DNA of 64,000 bases, from NCBI GenBank assembly GCA_025928515.1, contig JAICJI010000006.1, positions 1-64,000 on the forward strand, read 5' to 3'. The translations under genes were made by a program, and so were the position numbers. Under the pieces are notes generated by a model that saw only the letters and a list, made by a program, of their open reading frames with translations, did no database searches and was not told where the DNA came from. Within the stretch, counting starts at the first letter, position 1. Every line of letters begins with the position of its first letter. Positions 1 to 10,373 of the stretch are shown here, piece after piece. The DNA comes from Thermoleophilia bacterium (GTDB taxonomy: Bacteria > Actinomycetota > Thermoleophilia > Gaiellales > Gaiellaceae).

Positions 1-1468
1 AGATCTCCTTCAGCTTCAGCGCGCCCTCGAGCGCGACCGGCAGTCCGATGTGACGGCCGAGATAGAGGAAGAACGGCCGCTCGTAGAACCGCCGTGCGAT
101 CTCGTCGATCGGATGGTCGCCGTCGAGGAACTCCTGCATCTTTTGCGGCAGCTCGTGCAGGCGATCGAGGATGAAGTCGATCTCGTCCTGCGGCAGCGTG
201 CGCCGCGTCTCGGCGAGCTTGAGCGCGAGCAGGCTGAGCAGCGCGACCTGCGCCGTGAACGTCTTCGAGGCGGCGACGCCGACTTCCATGCCGCAACGGG
301 TGTAGAGCGTCGCCTCGGCCTCGCGCGTGATCTGCGTCCCCATCAGGTTCGTGATCGCGAGCGTCCGCGCGCCGCTCTCGCGAGCGAGCTTGACCGCGTT
401 GACGGTGTCGCGCGTCTCGCCCGATTGCGAGATGCCGATCACGAGCGTGTCCTTCGACAGCACCGGGTTGCGGTAGATCCATTCGCTCGCGATGTCCGGC
501 TCGACCGGGACTCGCGCCCACTCCTCGAGGATGTAGCGACCGACGACGCCCGCGTGGTACGCCGTGCCGCAGGCGACGATCACGATCCGGCGCAGGTTGC
601 GGATCTCGAGCTCGCTCATCCCGAGCGCCTCGAGCATGAGCGTGTGGCCGCGGACGCGGTCGCCGATCGTCTCGGCAACGGCCTCCGGCTGCTCGAAGAT
701 CTCCTTGAGCATGAACGTCTCGTAGCCGGACTTCTCCGCGCTCTCCTCGTCCCAGTCGACCTCCTGTCGCTCCGGCGCCTCGACCTCTGCGCCGTCGGCG
801 AAGAACCGGACTCCCTCCGGCGTGACCTCGACCACTTCGCCGTCGCGCGGATGCATCACGGTGCGGGTCTCGCTGAGGAAGGCGGCGATCGACGAGGCGA
901 GGAAGTTCTCTCCGTCCCCGAGCCCGACCACGAGCGGCGTCTGGTGTCGGACGCCGATGAGCACGTCGGGCTGGTCGTGGTGGATCGCGACGATCGAGAA
1001 GTGGCCTTCGAGCTGCGGATAGACCCGCGTGAGCGCCTGGGCAAGATCGCCCTCGTACTGCTCCTCGAGCAGGTGGACGACGACCTCCGCGTCGGTCTCG
1101 GACGTCAGCGTGTGGCCGCGAGCGGCGAGGTCGCGGCGTAGCTCGACGTAGTTCTCGATGATCCCGTTGAGGACGATGGCGAGCCGGTCGGGCTCGCAGC
1201 CCGTGAGCGGGTGCGCGTTCTGCTCGGTCACGCCGCCGTGCGTCGCCCAGCGCGTATGGCCGAGGCCGTGATGGGAGTGTGAGCCGTTAGGGCCGGCGGC
1301 CTCGACGAGGTTGCCGAGGGTGCCGACGGCGCGCACGTATTCGAGCGAGTTGTCCTCGCGCAGCGCGATCCCCGCGGAGTCGTAGCCCCGGTACTCGAGG
1401 CGGCGCAGCCCCTCCAGCAGGAGCGGCTTCGCCTCGCGCGATCCGACGTATCCGATGATTCCGCACAC
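1..1468 (-). CDS. glmS: Glutamine--fructose-6-phosphate aminotransferase (isomerizing), C-terminus cut by window edge
   Basis: Makes glucosamine-6-phosphate from fructose-6-phosphate and glutamine, the first step to UDP-GlcNAc and peptidoglycan, in the cytoplasm. About 489 codons are present of a usual ~600. The protein opens with MCGIIGYVG, which places the catalytic N-terminal cysteine of the class II glutaminase domain at position 2. An SIS sugar-isomerase domain follows, with the GISQSGETRDT motif. The GTG start is fixed by the need for Cys2 and by a strong AAAGGAG ribosome site about 8 bases upstream. The C-terminal sugar-binding end lies beyond base 1. It is downstream of glmM on the same strand, so two consecutive pathway steps are adjacent. 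I saw no glmS ribozyme-like leader. Confidence 0.97.
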   Translation of the reverse strand, partial: MCGIIGYVGSREAKPLLLEGLRRLEYRGYDSAGIALREDNSLEYVRAVGTLGNLVEAAGPNGSHSHHGLGHTRWATHGGVTEQNAHPLTGCEPDRLAIVLNGIIENYVELRRDLAARGHTLTSETDAEVVVHLLEEQYEGDLAQALTRVYPQLEGHFSIVAIHHDQPDVLIGVRHQTPLVVGLGDGENFLASSIAAFLSETRTVMHPRDGEVVEVTPEGVRFFADGAEVEAPERQEVDWDEESAEKSGYETFMLKEIFEQPEAVAETIGDRVRGHTLMLEALGMSELEIRNLRRIVIVACGTAYHAGVVGRYILEEWARVPVEPDIASEWIYRNPVLSKDTLVIGISQSGETRDTVNAVKLARESGARTLAITNLMGTQITREAEATLYTRCGMEVGVAASKTFTAQVALLSLLALKLAETRRTLPQDEIDFILDRLHELPQKMQEFLDGDHPIDEIARRFYERPFFLYLGRHIGLPVALEGALKLKEI

Positions 1469-1556
1469 GTCCCGCTCCTTTCCCCGTTGGGCAAAAACTC
1501 CCTGGAAATACAAAGAGCTCGGCCTCATGGCCCGTGCCGCAGCGTCGCGGAGCGGG

Positions 1557-2822
1557 TCAGCCGAGCTCGTGTCTCACCAGGGCGGCAACCCTAGCACAGA
1601 GGTCTTCCGCGGCCTCGGTCGTTTCCGCCTCTGCGAGCACCCGCACGACGGGCTCGGTGCCCGAGGGCCGAACGAGCACGCGACCGTCGCCGTCGAGCTC
1701 CGCGTTGACCTTTTCGACTGCTGCGAGCAGGTCAGCCTGGAGTGGGCCGCGGCCGGCGCGCGGCAGGTTCTCCACCACCTGCGGGAAGCGCGGCATGACC
1801 GCCACAGCGTCGGAAAGAGCGCGTCCGCCGAGCGCGCGGCAGAGCAGCAGCCCGGCGACGAGGCCGTCTCCGGTCACGTGGCCGTCGAGCCAGATGAGGT
1901 GGCCCGACTGCTCGCCGCCCAGCAGCATCCCCTCGCGCCGGAGGGCCTCGAGGACGTACCTGTCGCCGACGTCGGTGACGACGACGCGGATGCCTCGCTC
2001 GTCCATCAGGCGTTGGAAGCCGAGGTTGGTCATCGTCGTGACGGCGACCCCGTCGACGCCGAGCTCGAGCGCGAGCACCGCGAGGATCTGGTCACCGTCG
2101 ACCGGCTCCCCCCGCTCGTCGACCGCGAGCATGCGGTCGCCGTCGCCGTCGAAGGCGATCCCGAGGTCGAAGCCGCCCTCCTCGACGAGGCGGGACAGCG
2201 CACGGAGGTCGGTCGCGCCACAGCCGACGTTGATGTTCGACCCGTCAGGGTCGTTGCCGATCGTGGTGACGTACGCGCCGAGCTGCTCGAACGCCGGCGG
2301 CGCGAGGCCCGCGTACGCGCCGTTGGCGCAGTCGAGAGCGATGCGGAGCCCGCTCAGGTCGGTGCCGAAGCGGTCGAGCACGTGGTCCAGGTAGCTGTCC
2401 TCCGCGACTTCGACCCGGTCGATCTCGCCGCCGCCCTGCGAGGGCGCATCCAGGAGCGCCTCGATCTCCTCCTCGGCGCCGTCCGTCAGCTTTCGCCCTT
2501 CGCGGTCGAAGAACTTGACGCCGTTGTATTCGGGCGGATTGTGAGAGGCGGAGATGACCGCCGCGAGGTCGAGGCGAAGCAGCGCGACGGCCGGCGTCGG
2601 CAGCACGCCGGCGAGGACAGCGGTGCCTCCGGCAGAGGCGATGCCGGCGGCGAACGCCTCCTCGAGCTCCGGCCCGCTGGCACGCGTGTCGCGTCCCACG
2701 AAGATGCGCCCCCGGTCGCACCAGAGCGCGGCCGCCTTGCCGAGCCGCTCGACAAGGTCGATCGTGAGCGTCTCGCCGACGACGCCGCGGACGCCGTCCG
2801 TTCCGAAGTACTCCCGCGCCAC
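1557..2822 (-). CDS. glmM: Phosphoglucosamine mutase
   Basis: Interconverts glucosamine-6-phosphate and glucosamine-1-phosphate, the step after GlmS. The 421-residue protein starts AREYFGTDGVRG, has the phosphoserine loop ISASHNPPEYNG with the catalytic serine at about residue 93, the metal loop DGDGDR near residue 210, and a C-terminal RPSGTEP phosphate-binding motif. It is slightly shorter than the usual ~445 residues. The start is GTG with no Shine-Dalgarno; a TACCCT hexamer ends 6 bases upstream, so the transcript is probably leaderless and separate from the ribosomal genes upstream. It precedes glmS by 88 bases. Confidence 0.97.
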   Translation of the reverse strand: MAREYFGTDGVRGVVGETLTIDLVERLGKAAALWCDRGRIFVGRDTRASGPELEEAFAAGIASAGGTAVLAGVLPTPAVALLRLDLAAVISASHNPPEYNGVKFFDREGRKLTDGAEEEIEALLDAPSQGGGEIDRVEVAEDSYLDHVLDRFGTDLSGLRIALDCANGAYAGLAPPAFEQLGAYVTTIGNDPDGSNINVGCGATDLRALSRLVEEGGFDLGIAFDGDGDRMLAVDERGEPVDGDQILAVLALELGVDGVAVTTMTNLGFQRLMDERGIRVVVTDVGDRYVLEALRREGMLLGGEQSGHLIWLDGHVTGDGLVAGLLLCRALGGRALSDAVAVMPRFPQVVENLPRAGRGPLQADLLAAVEKVNAELDGDGRVLVRPSGTEPVVRVLAEAETTEAAEDLCARVAALVRHELG

Positions 2823-2828
2823 CGCGGG

Positions 2829-2834
2829 AGGGTA
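2829..2834 (-). promoter_or_regulatory. Leaderless -10 element of glmM
   Basis: TACCCT on the minus strand ends 6 bases before the GTG start of glmM; no ribosome site lies between. Confidence 0.55.
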
Positions 2835-2846
2835 ACGGCGCAGGCG

Positions 2847-3242
2847 CTAGCGCTTCGAGAACTGCGGCGCCTTGCGCGCCTTGTGCAGGCCGGCCTTCTT
2901 GCGCTCGACCTGGCGCGCGTCGCGCGTGAGGAAGCCCTCGCGCTTGAGCGGGATCCGCAGCTCCGGATTCGCCTCGACGAGCGCGCGGGCGACCCCGTGC
3001 CGGACGGCTCCAGCCTGACCCGTCAGGCCACCGCCATGCACGCGGACGCGGAGGTTGTACTGCCCTTCGACACCCGCCACCTTGAGCGGCGAGACGGCGA
3101 TCGTCTGCCAGACCGAGCGCGGGAAGTACTCCTCGAGCGTGCGGCCGTTGACCCACGTCGAGCCGTCGCCCGGCCGCAGGATCACGCGTGCGACCGAGGT
3201 CTTCCGCTTGCCGGTGCCGCGGTACTGGGCGAGCTCGCTCAC
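2847..3242 (-). CDS. rpsI: Ribosomal protein S9 (uS9)
   Basis: Small-subunit ribosomal protein whose C-terminal tail reaches the P-site tRNA. The 131 residues show [14 protein letters not shown] near the N-terminus, [19 protein letters not shown] in the middle and the typical basic tail ending KAPQFSKR. Length matches the family. The GTG start overlaps the TGA stop of rplM as GTGA, so the two are translationally coupled. This is the conserved rplM-rpsI pair found in most bacteria. Confidence 0.98.
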   Translation of the reverse strand: MSELAQYRGTGKRKTSVARVILRPGDGSTWVNGRTLEEYFPRSVWQTIAVSPLKVAGVEGQYNLRVRVHGGGLTGQAGAVRHGVARALVEANPELRIPLKREGFLTRDARQVERKKAGLHKARKAPQFSKR

Positions 3243-3673
3243 GAGTCGAGCTCCAGCTCGCGGGGATTCTGGGCCTCGTGCGGATGCTCGGGCCCGGCGT
3301 AGATCTTGAGCTTCGTGATCTGCTGGCGCGCGAGCCGGTTCTTGGGGAGCATCCCCTTCACGGCGACGCGGAGCACCTCGGTCGGGCGACGGTCGAGCTG
3401 TTCACGCAACGTCCGGCTGCGCAGGCCGCCCGGATAACCGGAGTGCCGGTAGTACCGCTTCTGGTCGAGCTTGTTGCCGGTCACCTGGATCTTCTCGGCG
3501 TTGACGACGATCACGAAGTCGCCCGTGTCGACGTGCGGCGTGAACTGCGGCTTCCGCTTGCCGCGAAGCGTGTCGGCGATCTGGGTCGCGAGACGGCCGA
3601 GCGTCTTGCCCTCGGCGTCGACGAGATACCACTCGCGCGTGATCTCCCCGGGTTTGGCGCTGTAGGTCTTCAT
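3239..3673 (-). CDS. rplM: Ribosomal protein L13 (uL13)
   Basis: Large-subunit protein needed early in 50S assembly. The 144-residue protein begins [20 protein letters not shown], carries [15 protein letters not shown] and the KGMLPKN motif near residue 105, and ends at the usual length. An upstream in-frame start exists but would add about 40 residues unlike the family, so ATG at 3673 is chosen. A possible -10 (TACAAT) lies about 50 bases upstream, inside the 3' end of the glycosylase gene, leaving a leader of roughly 40 bases. First gene of the rplM-rpsI operon. Confidence 0.97.
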   Translation of the reverse strand: MKTYSAKPGEITREWYLVDAEGKTLGRLATQIADTLRGKRKPQFTPHVDTGDFVIVVNAEKIQVTGNKLDQKRYYRHSGYPGGLRSRTLREQLDRRPTEVLRVAVKGMLPKNRLARQQITKLKIYAGPEHPHEAQNPRELELDS

Positions 3674-3686
3674 AGGCTGTGCTGCT

Positions 3687-4232
3687 TCAAAGAAAGGGGC
3701 GGACTGGTGCCCGCCGGCGGCCGATTGTAGCGAAAGCCCGGCGCAATCCCTCCTCGAAAGCGGCCGCACCGCCGTGGGACGGGTGACGGACATACGGCGC
3801 TTCGAGCGCCTCGGCCGCGAGCCGTCCCACCGCGATCGCGGTGCGGCCCTGGGTGAGCTCCTCGAGGAACGGCGCCGAGGCTTCGACCTCGGCTCGCGTC
3901 GGCCGGCGATTCGACGTCTCGGTGCCGGGATGCGTCGGCACGACGTTCCACAGCAGCACGTCGTCCTCGACGCCGAACGCGCTGAGCACGCGGTGGACGA
4001 TCGTGGCCGTCGCCTCGGCGGGACCGAAGCCGGTGAGCTGGCGCTCGGACGTGAACGGGATCCCGCTGACCCGCGCCCCGCGATAGCCGGCGGCCTCGCC
4101 CACGAGGACGACCCGCGCGTCGGAGTGCGCTTCGAGATACGCGCTGAGCCGCTCGCGCCGCAGAGGTGACGCCGCGTACTGGTTGTACGTCTCGCCGATC
4201 TCCGTCTCGGCGAGCCGCTCTACGAGTCCCAG
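3687..4232 (-). CDS. Uracil-DNA glycosylase superfamily protein
   Basis: Predicted to excise uracil or related bases from DNA in base-excision repair. The conserved part runs from ETYNQYAAS through [20 protein letters not shown] (active-site region) to a HPSHGG motif near the C-terminus, the usual second motif of the UDG fold (PF03167 type). No ATG, GTG or TTG occurs in frame near the start of homology. The best candidate is CTG at 4232, giving 181 residues and overlapping the end of the upstream nitroreductase by 13 bases. Product family is clear; exact substrate and start are uncertain. Confidence 0.8.
   Translation of the reverse strand: MGLVERLAETEIGETYNQYAASPLRRERLSAYLEAHSDARVVLVGEAAGYRGARVSGIPFTSERQLTGFGPAEATATIVHRVLSAFGVEDDVLLWNVVPTHPGTETSNRRPTRAEVEASAPFLEELTQGRTAIAVGRLAAEALEAPYVRHPSHGGAAAFEEGLRRAFATIGRRRAPVRPFL
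3724..3729 (-). promoter_or_regulatory. Possible -10 element of rplM-rpsI
   Basis: TACAAT on the minus strand, 50 bases upstream of the rplM ATG and within the end of the preceding gene. It would give a leader of about 43 bases. No convincing -35 was found. Confidence 0.35.
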
Positions 4233-4825
4233 CGGTTCCAGCGGACGACCTCGTCGTGCCCGCGCCTTCGTTGCGAGAAGACGCTCGTCGCGCGATCCCA
4301 GTCGGGATCCTCGGCGGGATGGCCGACGGTCACGCCGGTCACGATCGTGAGGTCGTCGGGGATCCCGAGCAGCTCGCGCGCCTGCGCGTCCTGCTCGACC
4401 GGGACGCCGTAGACGCCGGCGCCGAGACCCTCCTCGATCGCCGCCAGCCACAACAGCATCAACGCCGCTCCGGCGTCGACGTGCCAGAACGGCACCGGCC
4501 ACACGATCTCGAGACCGCCCGTGATCGCGAGCTTGTCGGGCTGCCTGTAGCGGTCGTGGTAGTCCTGCTCGCGCGTGAGGACGAAGAAATGCGCGGCGGC
4601 CTTGAGGAACCACGCCCGCTCGCGCTCGTCGGCGTCGTCATCCATGAACGCCTCGATCAGCTCCGGGTCGTCGACGACGAGGATCCGCAGACCCTGGCTG
4701 TAGCCGGCGTTCGGCCCACGCCGCGCGGCACGCGCGATCCGCTCGAGCGTCTCGCGCGGGACGCGCTCGCCGGTGTAGCTGCGAACGGCGCGCCGCTTCT
4801 TGAGCAGGTCGTAGAAGGAACTCAT
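4220..4825 (-). CDS. Nitroreductase family protein
   Basis: FMN-dependent oxidoreductase of the nitroreductase fold, 201 residues. The N-terminus [19 protein letters not shown] is the typical flavin phosphate-binding arginine segment, followed by [17 protein letters not shown] and the interior [10 protein letters not shown] segment. The ATG overlaps the guaA stop as ATGA, so it is translated with guaA. Physiological substrate cannot be told from sequence; members reduce nitro compounds, quinones or act in cofactor remodelling. The long reading frame through guaA in the same frame is a shadow. Confidence 0.88.
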   Translation of the reverse strand: MSSFYDLLKKRRAVRSYTGERVPRETLERIARAARRGPNAGYSQGLRILVVDDPELIEAFMDDDADERERAWFLKAAAHFFVLTREQDYHDRYRQPDKLAITGGLEIVWPVPFWHVDAGAALMLLWLAAIEEGLGAGVYGVPVEQDAQARELLGIPDDLTIVTGVTVGHPAEDPDWDRATSVFSQRRRGHDEVVRWNRWDS

Positions 4826-6372
4826 TCCCACTCGATCGTCGCGGGCGGCTTCGACGTGACGTCGAGCACCACGCGGTTGACGCCCGGGATCTCGTTCACG
4901 ATCCGCGCCGAGATCGTCTCCACGAGGTCGTACGGGAGCCGCGCCCAGTCGGCCGTCATCGCGTCGTCGCTCGTGACCGCGCGGATCACGATCGGGTAGC
5001 CGTACGTCCGCTCGTCGCCCTGGACGCCGACCGAGCGGACGGCCGGCAGGACGGCGAAGGACTGCCACAGCTCGCCGTACAGGCCGGCGCGCCGTACCTC
5101 CTCCTGCAGCACGGCGTCTGCCTGGCGCAGGATCTCGAGGCGCTCGGCTGTGACCGCACCGATGATCCGGATCGCAAGGCCGGGGCCGGGGAACGGCTGG
5201 CGCCAGACCATCCGCTCGGCCATCCCGAGCTCCTCGCCCACGCGCCGCACCTCGTCCTTGAAGAGCAGCCGCAGCGGCTCGACGAGCCGCATCTTCATGT
5301 CGGGAGGCAGGCCGCCGACGTTGTGGTGCGACTTGATCGTCGCCGCGACGCCCTCGGTGCCGCCCGACTCGATCACGTCGGAGTAGAGCGTTCCCTGCAC
5401 GAGCCAGCGCACGTCTCCGAGCTTCCGTGCCTCTTCCTCGAAGACGCGGCTGAACTCGCGGCCGATGATCTTGCGCTTGTCCTCCGGCTCCTCGACGCCG
5501 TCGAGCAGCTCGAGGAACCGCTCCTGCGCCTGCACGTGGACGAGTGGGACGTGGAAGTGCTCGCCGAACGTCTCGACCACCTGCTCGGCCTCGTCCTGGC
5601 GCAGCAGGCCGTGGTCGACGAAGACGCACGTGAGCTGCTCGCCGACGGCCTTGTGCACAAGCAGCGCGGCCACGGCCGAGTCGACGCCGCCCGACAGAGC
5701 GCAGAGGACGCGCTCGCGACCGACCTGCGCCCGGATGCGCTCGACCTGCTCCTCGATCACGGCGGCCGGCGTCCAGGCGGGCGGGGCGTCGGCCACCGAA
5801 TACAGGAAGTTCTTCAGCACGTCCATCCCGTGCGGCGTGTGGACGACCTCCGGATGGAACTGGACGCCGTACAGCCCACGCTCGGGTGCCTCGAACGCCG
5901 CGACCGGTGTGGCGGGCGAGCTGGCGACGACGCGCGCGCCCTCGGGGGCGGCGACGACGGTGTCGCGATGGGACATCCAGACCGTCTGCTCGGGCGGCGT
6001 GTCGGCCAAGAGCCGCGACTCGGTCGCCTCCATCGACGTCCGCCCGAACTCGGAGACGCCCGTGCGGTCGACGCGGCCGCCGAGCTCGAGCGCCATCAGC
6101 TGCGCGCCATAGCAGATGCCGAGCGTCGGGATGCCGAGCTCGAACAGAGCCGGATCGACGCGCGGCGCATCGTCGGAATAGACGGAAGAAGGGCCGCCGC
6201 TGAGCACGAGCGCGTACGGGTTCCGTGCGCGCACCGCCTCGGGCGTGATCTTGTGGCCGACGAGCTCGGAATAGACGCGGCACTCGCGCACGCGGCGCGC
6301 GATCAGCTGCGAGTACTGGCCACCGAGGTCGAGGACGAGAACGGGCCGGTCCTCGCGGACCGGAAGAGACAC
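4822..6372 (-). CDS. guaA: GMP synthase (glutamine-hydrolysing)
   Basis: Converts XMP to GMP using glutamine and ATP. The 516-residue protein has an N-terminal class I amidotransferase domain ([12 protein letters not shown]; catalytic Cys87 in LGICYGAQ; His in FHPEV), an ATP pyrophosphatase loop [13 protein letters not shown] near residue 224, and the C-terminal dimerization domain ending in the conserved KPPATIEWE. The GTG start is preceded by GAGGAGG at 8 bases. It lies 13 bases after guaB, so the two steps from IMP to GMP form one operon, followed by the nitroreductase. Confidence 0.98.
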   Translation of the reverse strand: MSLPVREDRPVLVLDLGGQYSQLIARRVRECRVYSELVGHKITPEAVRARNPYALVLSGGPSSVYSDDAPRVDPALFELGIPTLGICYGAQLMALELGGRVDRTGVSEFGRTSMEATESRLLADTPPEQTVWMSHRDTVVAAPEGARVVASSPATPVAAFEAPERGLYGVQFHPEVVHTPHGMDVLKNFLYSVADAPPAWTPAAVIEEQVERIRAQVGRERVLCALSGGVDSAVAALLVHKAVGEQLTCVFVDHGLLRQDEAEQVVETFGEHFHVPLVHVQAQERFLELLDGVEEPEDKRKIIGREFSRVFEEEARKLGDVRWLVQGTLYSDVIESGGTEGVAATIKSHHNVGGLPPDMKMRLVEPLRLLFKDEVRRVGEELGMAERMVWRQPFPGPGLAIRIIGAVTAERLEILRQADAVLQEEVRRAGLYGELWQSFAVLPAVRSVGVQGDERTYGYPIVIRAVTSDDAMTADWARLPYDLVETISARIVNEIPGVNRVVLDVTSKPPATIEWE

Positions 6373-6385
6373 GACCTGTGCCTCC

Positions 6386-7951
<1,566 letters not shown>

Positions 7952-7966
7952 CTAACAGGGCGGCGC

Positions 7967-7972
7967 TACCGT
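7967..7972 (+). promoter_or_regulatory. Leaderless -10 element of the secreted protein gene at 7979
   Basis: TACCGT ends 6 bases before the GTG. A TTGACA lies at 7941-7946, 20 bases upstream of the hexamer, somewhat long for a -35 spacing. Confidence 0.5.
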
Positions 7973-7978
7973 CATCCC

Positions 7979-9061
7979 GTGCGGGCACTCCTTGCTACCG
8001 CGGGACTCTTCGTCCTCGCCGGCTCGGCCGCGGCTGGAGCGCCCACCGGCTACACCTTGCGCAAGAGCGCGAGCGGCCCGATCGTCGCGATCGCGCAGAA
8101 CAACGGCATCGCCGCGTGGTTCACGTCGAGCACGAAGACGTGCAACCTGGTGCACATCCTGACGCCGGGCAAGCACGACCGGACGCTGCCACCAACCTCG
8201 GCCGAGAGCATGACGTGCCGCTGGAGCCTTCTGGACGGGCAGCCTCAGCTCGCCGTCGCCTCCCGCATGTCGACGGTTCTCTGGACGCTGCACCAAACCG
8301 GGTCGTCATCTTTCGACCAGGTGCTCGCGGCCTCGCTCGGCGGATCCGAGCGCCAGCTGAGGCAGTTCTCGCACGGCAGCGGCGGCACCGGACGCTGGCT
8401 CGGCGGCGTCGCAGGCGCCGGCCGGACGCTCGCCTACTCGTGGTACGACATCGAGTACGTCAATCCGACCAAGTGCCTTTCGACGGGACTGTGCAAGCAG
8501 AAGATCGCAGACGGCGGGATCCAGGTCGTGACCCGGACGGCCGACACGCCGCTCCCCGGAGCACTCCCGGCGCTCCAGCTCGCCGCCTCAGGCGACCGCA
8601 TCGCCTACATCCCAGCGACCACAGCCCACGCCGGTCGCGCATCCGGGGGCCATAACGCCACCCTCTACGTCGTCGATGCCGGCACCGGCGACGCCGTTGG
8701 CAGCGTGACAGTGCACGGAGAGCCCGCCGCGATCGCGCTCACGTCTCACGTCCTCGCCGTGCTCCTGGATCAGGGCGGGCCTCGCGAAAGGATCTCGTGG
8801 TACACGCCGAGCGGCAGCAAGCGGCTCGGCACCGTCCTCGTCTCGGAGCACGCGACTCCGCAGCTCGCGGTGAGCAACCAGCTCATCGTCTACCGCGTCT
8901 TCAGCAAGCTGAACGGGATCCCGCTTCACGGCGGCCGCATCCGCACGCTGGCGAAGACATCGGCGGACAACACGGTCGGGCTTTCACTCGCAAACGGCCG
9001 CCTGCTGTGGGCCGTGAACCACGGCGACACCGGCCGCCTCCGCGCGCTGGGTGTCGGCTAG
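7979..9061 (+). CDS. Secreted protein, probable beta-propeller-like
   Basis: No family recognised with certainty. The 360-residue protein starts with a clear signal peptide (VRALLATAGLFVLAGSAAAGAP, cleavage expected near residue 20). After it come repeated blocks of strand-turn pattern, for example GPIVAIAQNNGIAAWF, DRIAYIPATT, IAYR-like and GRLLWAVNHGD, which resemble blades of a propeller. Four or so cysteines occur in pairs (KTCNLV, MTCRW, KCLSTGLC). It likely acts outside the membrane. The GTG start matches a leaderless -10 6 bases upstream. It ends flush against the convergent kinase gene. Confidence 0.75.
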   Translation: MRALLATAGLFVLAGSAAAGAPTGYTLRKSASGPIVAIAQNNGIAAWFTSSTKTCNLVHILTPGKHDRTLPPTSAESMTCRWSLLDGQPQLAVASRMSTVLWTLHQTGSSSFDQVLAASLGGSERQLRQFSHGSGGTGRWLGGVAGAGRTLAYSWYDIEYVNPTKCLSTGLCKQKIADGGIQVVTRTADTPLPGALPALQLAASGDRIAYIPATTAHAGRASGGHNATLYVVDAGTGDAVGSVTVHGEPAAIALTSHVLAVLLDQGGPRERISWYTPSGSKRLGTVLVSEHATPQLAVSNQLIVYRVFSKLNGIPLHGGRIRTLAKTSADNTVGLSLANGRLLWAVNHGDTGRLRALGVG

Positions 9062-10015
9062 CTAGGCCTCGACAGGCGCAAGCTCGACAACCTCGACGCC
9101 GGCTGCGAGACGGGCTGCCTCACGCGGGTCGAAGCGCCCCGCTCCGAGCTCGACGACCGAGGCGGCTGCGCACCCGACCGCCTTCCGCAGCGCGTCGCCG
9201 ACCGGGCGGCCGTTGAAGCGCTCGGACAGGTAGCCGCCGAGCAGCACGTCCCCTGCGCCGACGGCCGCGATCGGCTCGACTCGCGGAATCGATGCGCGGA
9301 AGCGCTGCACCTGTCGCTCCTCGCGCACGAGGGCGAAGCACGCAGTCTCCTGCGTGATGAGGACGTTGCGCGCGCCCATGTCGGCGATCGTGTCGAGCGC
9401 CATCACGAAATCCTCTTCGTCCATGAACTCCTGGCCGACGAGGTCTTCCGCCTCCTGCTGGTTCGGCGTGACGAGATACGGCTCCGCCTCGACCCCGAGC
9501 CGCAGCGGTTCACCCTCGCAGTCGAGCACGCACTTGATCCCGCGGCGCGTCAGGTCGTGGATCGCGTGGGCGTAGAAGTCGTTCTCGACGTCGCGCGGCA
9601 GCGAACCGCAAAAGACGACGTAGCTCGCCACCCGAGAGAGGTAGTGGAGCTTGTCGGAGAGCATCTGTAGCTCGTCCGGGCGCACGGCCGGCCCCCACTC
9701 GTAGACCTCGGTCAGCGACCCCGCCGTCGGATCGACGACCGCGATCGAGGTCCGCGACTCGTCGGAGATGCGGACGAAGTCGCAGAGGATTCCCTCGAGG
9801 CCGAGGTCCTCGACGATGCGATCGCCGTTGCGCCCGCCGGCGAGCCCGCTCGCGACGACCGGCGTCTCCAGATGCTTCAGCGCCCGCGCGACGTTGATGC
9901 CCTTGCCGCCCGCGCCGGTGAGGCTCTTGCTCGCGCGGTGCCGGTGACCGAACTGGAAGTTCGGGACGGTCAGGGTCCGGTCGACCGCGGCGTTGAGGGT
10001 TACGGTGACGATCAC
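9062..10015 (-). CDS. PfkB-family sugar kinase, 1-phosphofructokinase type
   Basis: ATP-dependent carbohydrate kinase, 317 residues. It has the N-terminal GGKGINVARAL substrate-binding motif at about 36-46 and the catalytic AVGAGDVLLGGYL with Asp256 as the base. The overall order matches the LacC/FruK branch that phosphorylates sugar phosphates, so 1-phosphofructokinase or tagatose-6-phosphate kinase activity is likely. No PTS or fructose transport gene is nearby, so the substrate is uncertain. Start is GTG with a GGAG about 8 bases upstream. The LysM protein and pyrF are just upstream on the same strand. Confidence 0.88.
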   Translation of the reverse strand: MIVTVTLNAAVDRTLTVPNFQFGHRHRASKSLTGAGGKGINVARALKHLETPVVASGLAGGRNGDRIVEDLGLEGILCDFVRISDESRTSIAVVDPTAGSLTEVYEWGPAVRPDELQMLSDKLHYLSRVASYVVFCGSLPRDVENDFYAHAIHDLTRRGIKCVLDCEGEPLRLGVEAEPYLVTPNQQEAEDLVGQEFMDEEDFVMALDTIADMGARNVLITQETACFALVREERQVQRFRASIPRVEPIAAVGAGDVLLGGYLSERFNGRPVGDALRKAVGCAAASVVELGAGRFDPREAARLAAGVEVVELAPVEA

Positions 10016-10043
10016 TGCTGGTGCTCCACGCCGGGGCGGAAGG

Positions 10044-10370
10044 TTACTGAACCTTGATCGTCTCGCCGACTTGCAGCGCGTTCGGGTCGACGCTGGGGTT
10101 GAGCTCCTTGAGCCTGGCGACCGTCGTTCCCGTCTTCGTCGCGATCGACTCGAAGGTGTCCCCCGACTCGACGGTGTATGTCTGCACGTGCTGCTTGGGG
10201 TGAGCGTGCGAATGCGTCTTCTTCTTGTGCTTCGAGATCACGCTCGTGGTCGGCCTCGTCGCGTGCTGCTTGCCGTGCTCGAATCCCGCCCGGAGGACGA
10301 GAGCGAGGATCGTCACCGCCACGAGGAAGGCGACGGGGGCTGCCCAGCGCGCGACGCGGCTCCGCTCCAC
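10044..10370 (-). CDS. Membrane-anchored LysM domain protein
   Basis: Small 108-residue protein: one N-terminal membrane segment (about residues 9-26, WAAPVAFLVAVTILALVLRA), a basic and His-rich linker (KHKKKTHSHAHPKQH), and a single C-terminal LysM domain (YTVESGDTFESIATKTG ... LQVGETIKV). LysM binds peptidoglycan, so the protein probably sits outside the membrane attached to the wall. It starts with GTG 3 bases after the pyrF stop, so the two are cotranscribed. No catalytic domain is present. Confidence 0.85.
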   Translation of the reverse strand: MERSRVARWAAPVAFLVAVTILALVLRAGFEHGKQHATRPTTSVISKHKKKTHSHAHPKQHVQTYTVESGDTFESIATKTGTTVARLKELNPSVDPNALQVGETIKVQ

Positions 10371-10373
10371 CGA

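Noticed and set aside
1469-1556. A glmS ribozyme or riboswitch upstream of glmS
   Set aside because: The 88 bases between glmM and glmS lack the conserved core of that ribozyme and contain only a ribosome site; such ribozymes are mostly found in Firmicutes.
4826-6283. Long N-terminal extension of the nitroreductase frame through guaA
   Set aside because: The extension is an Arg/Ala-rich shadow of guaA; the real start is the ATG overlapping the guaA stop.
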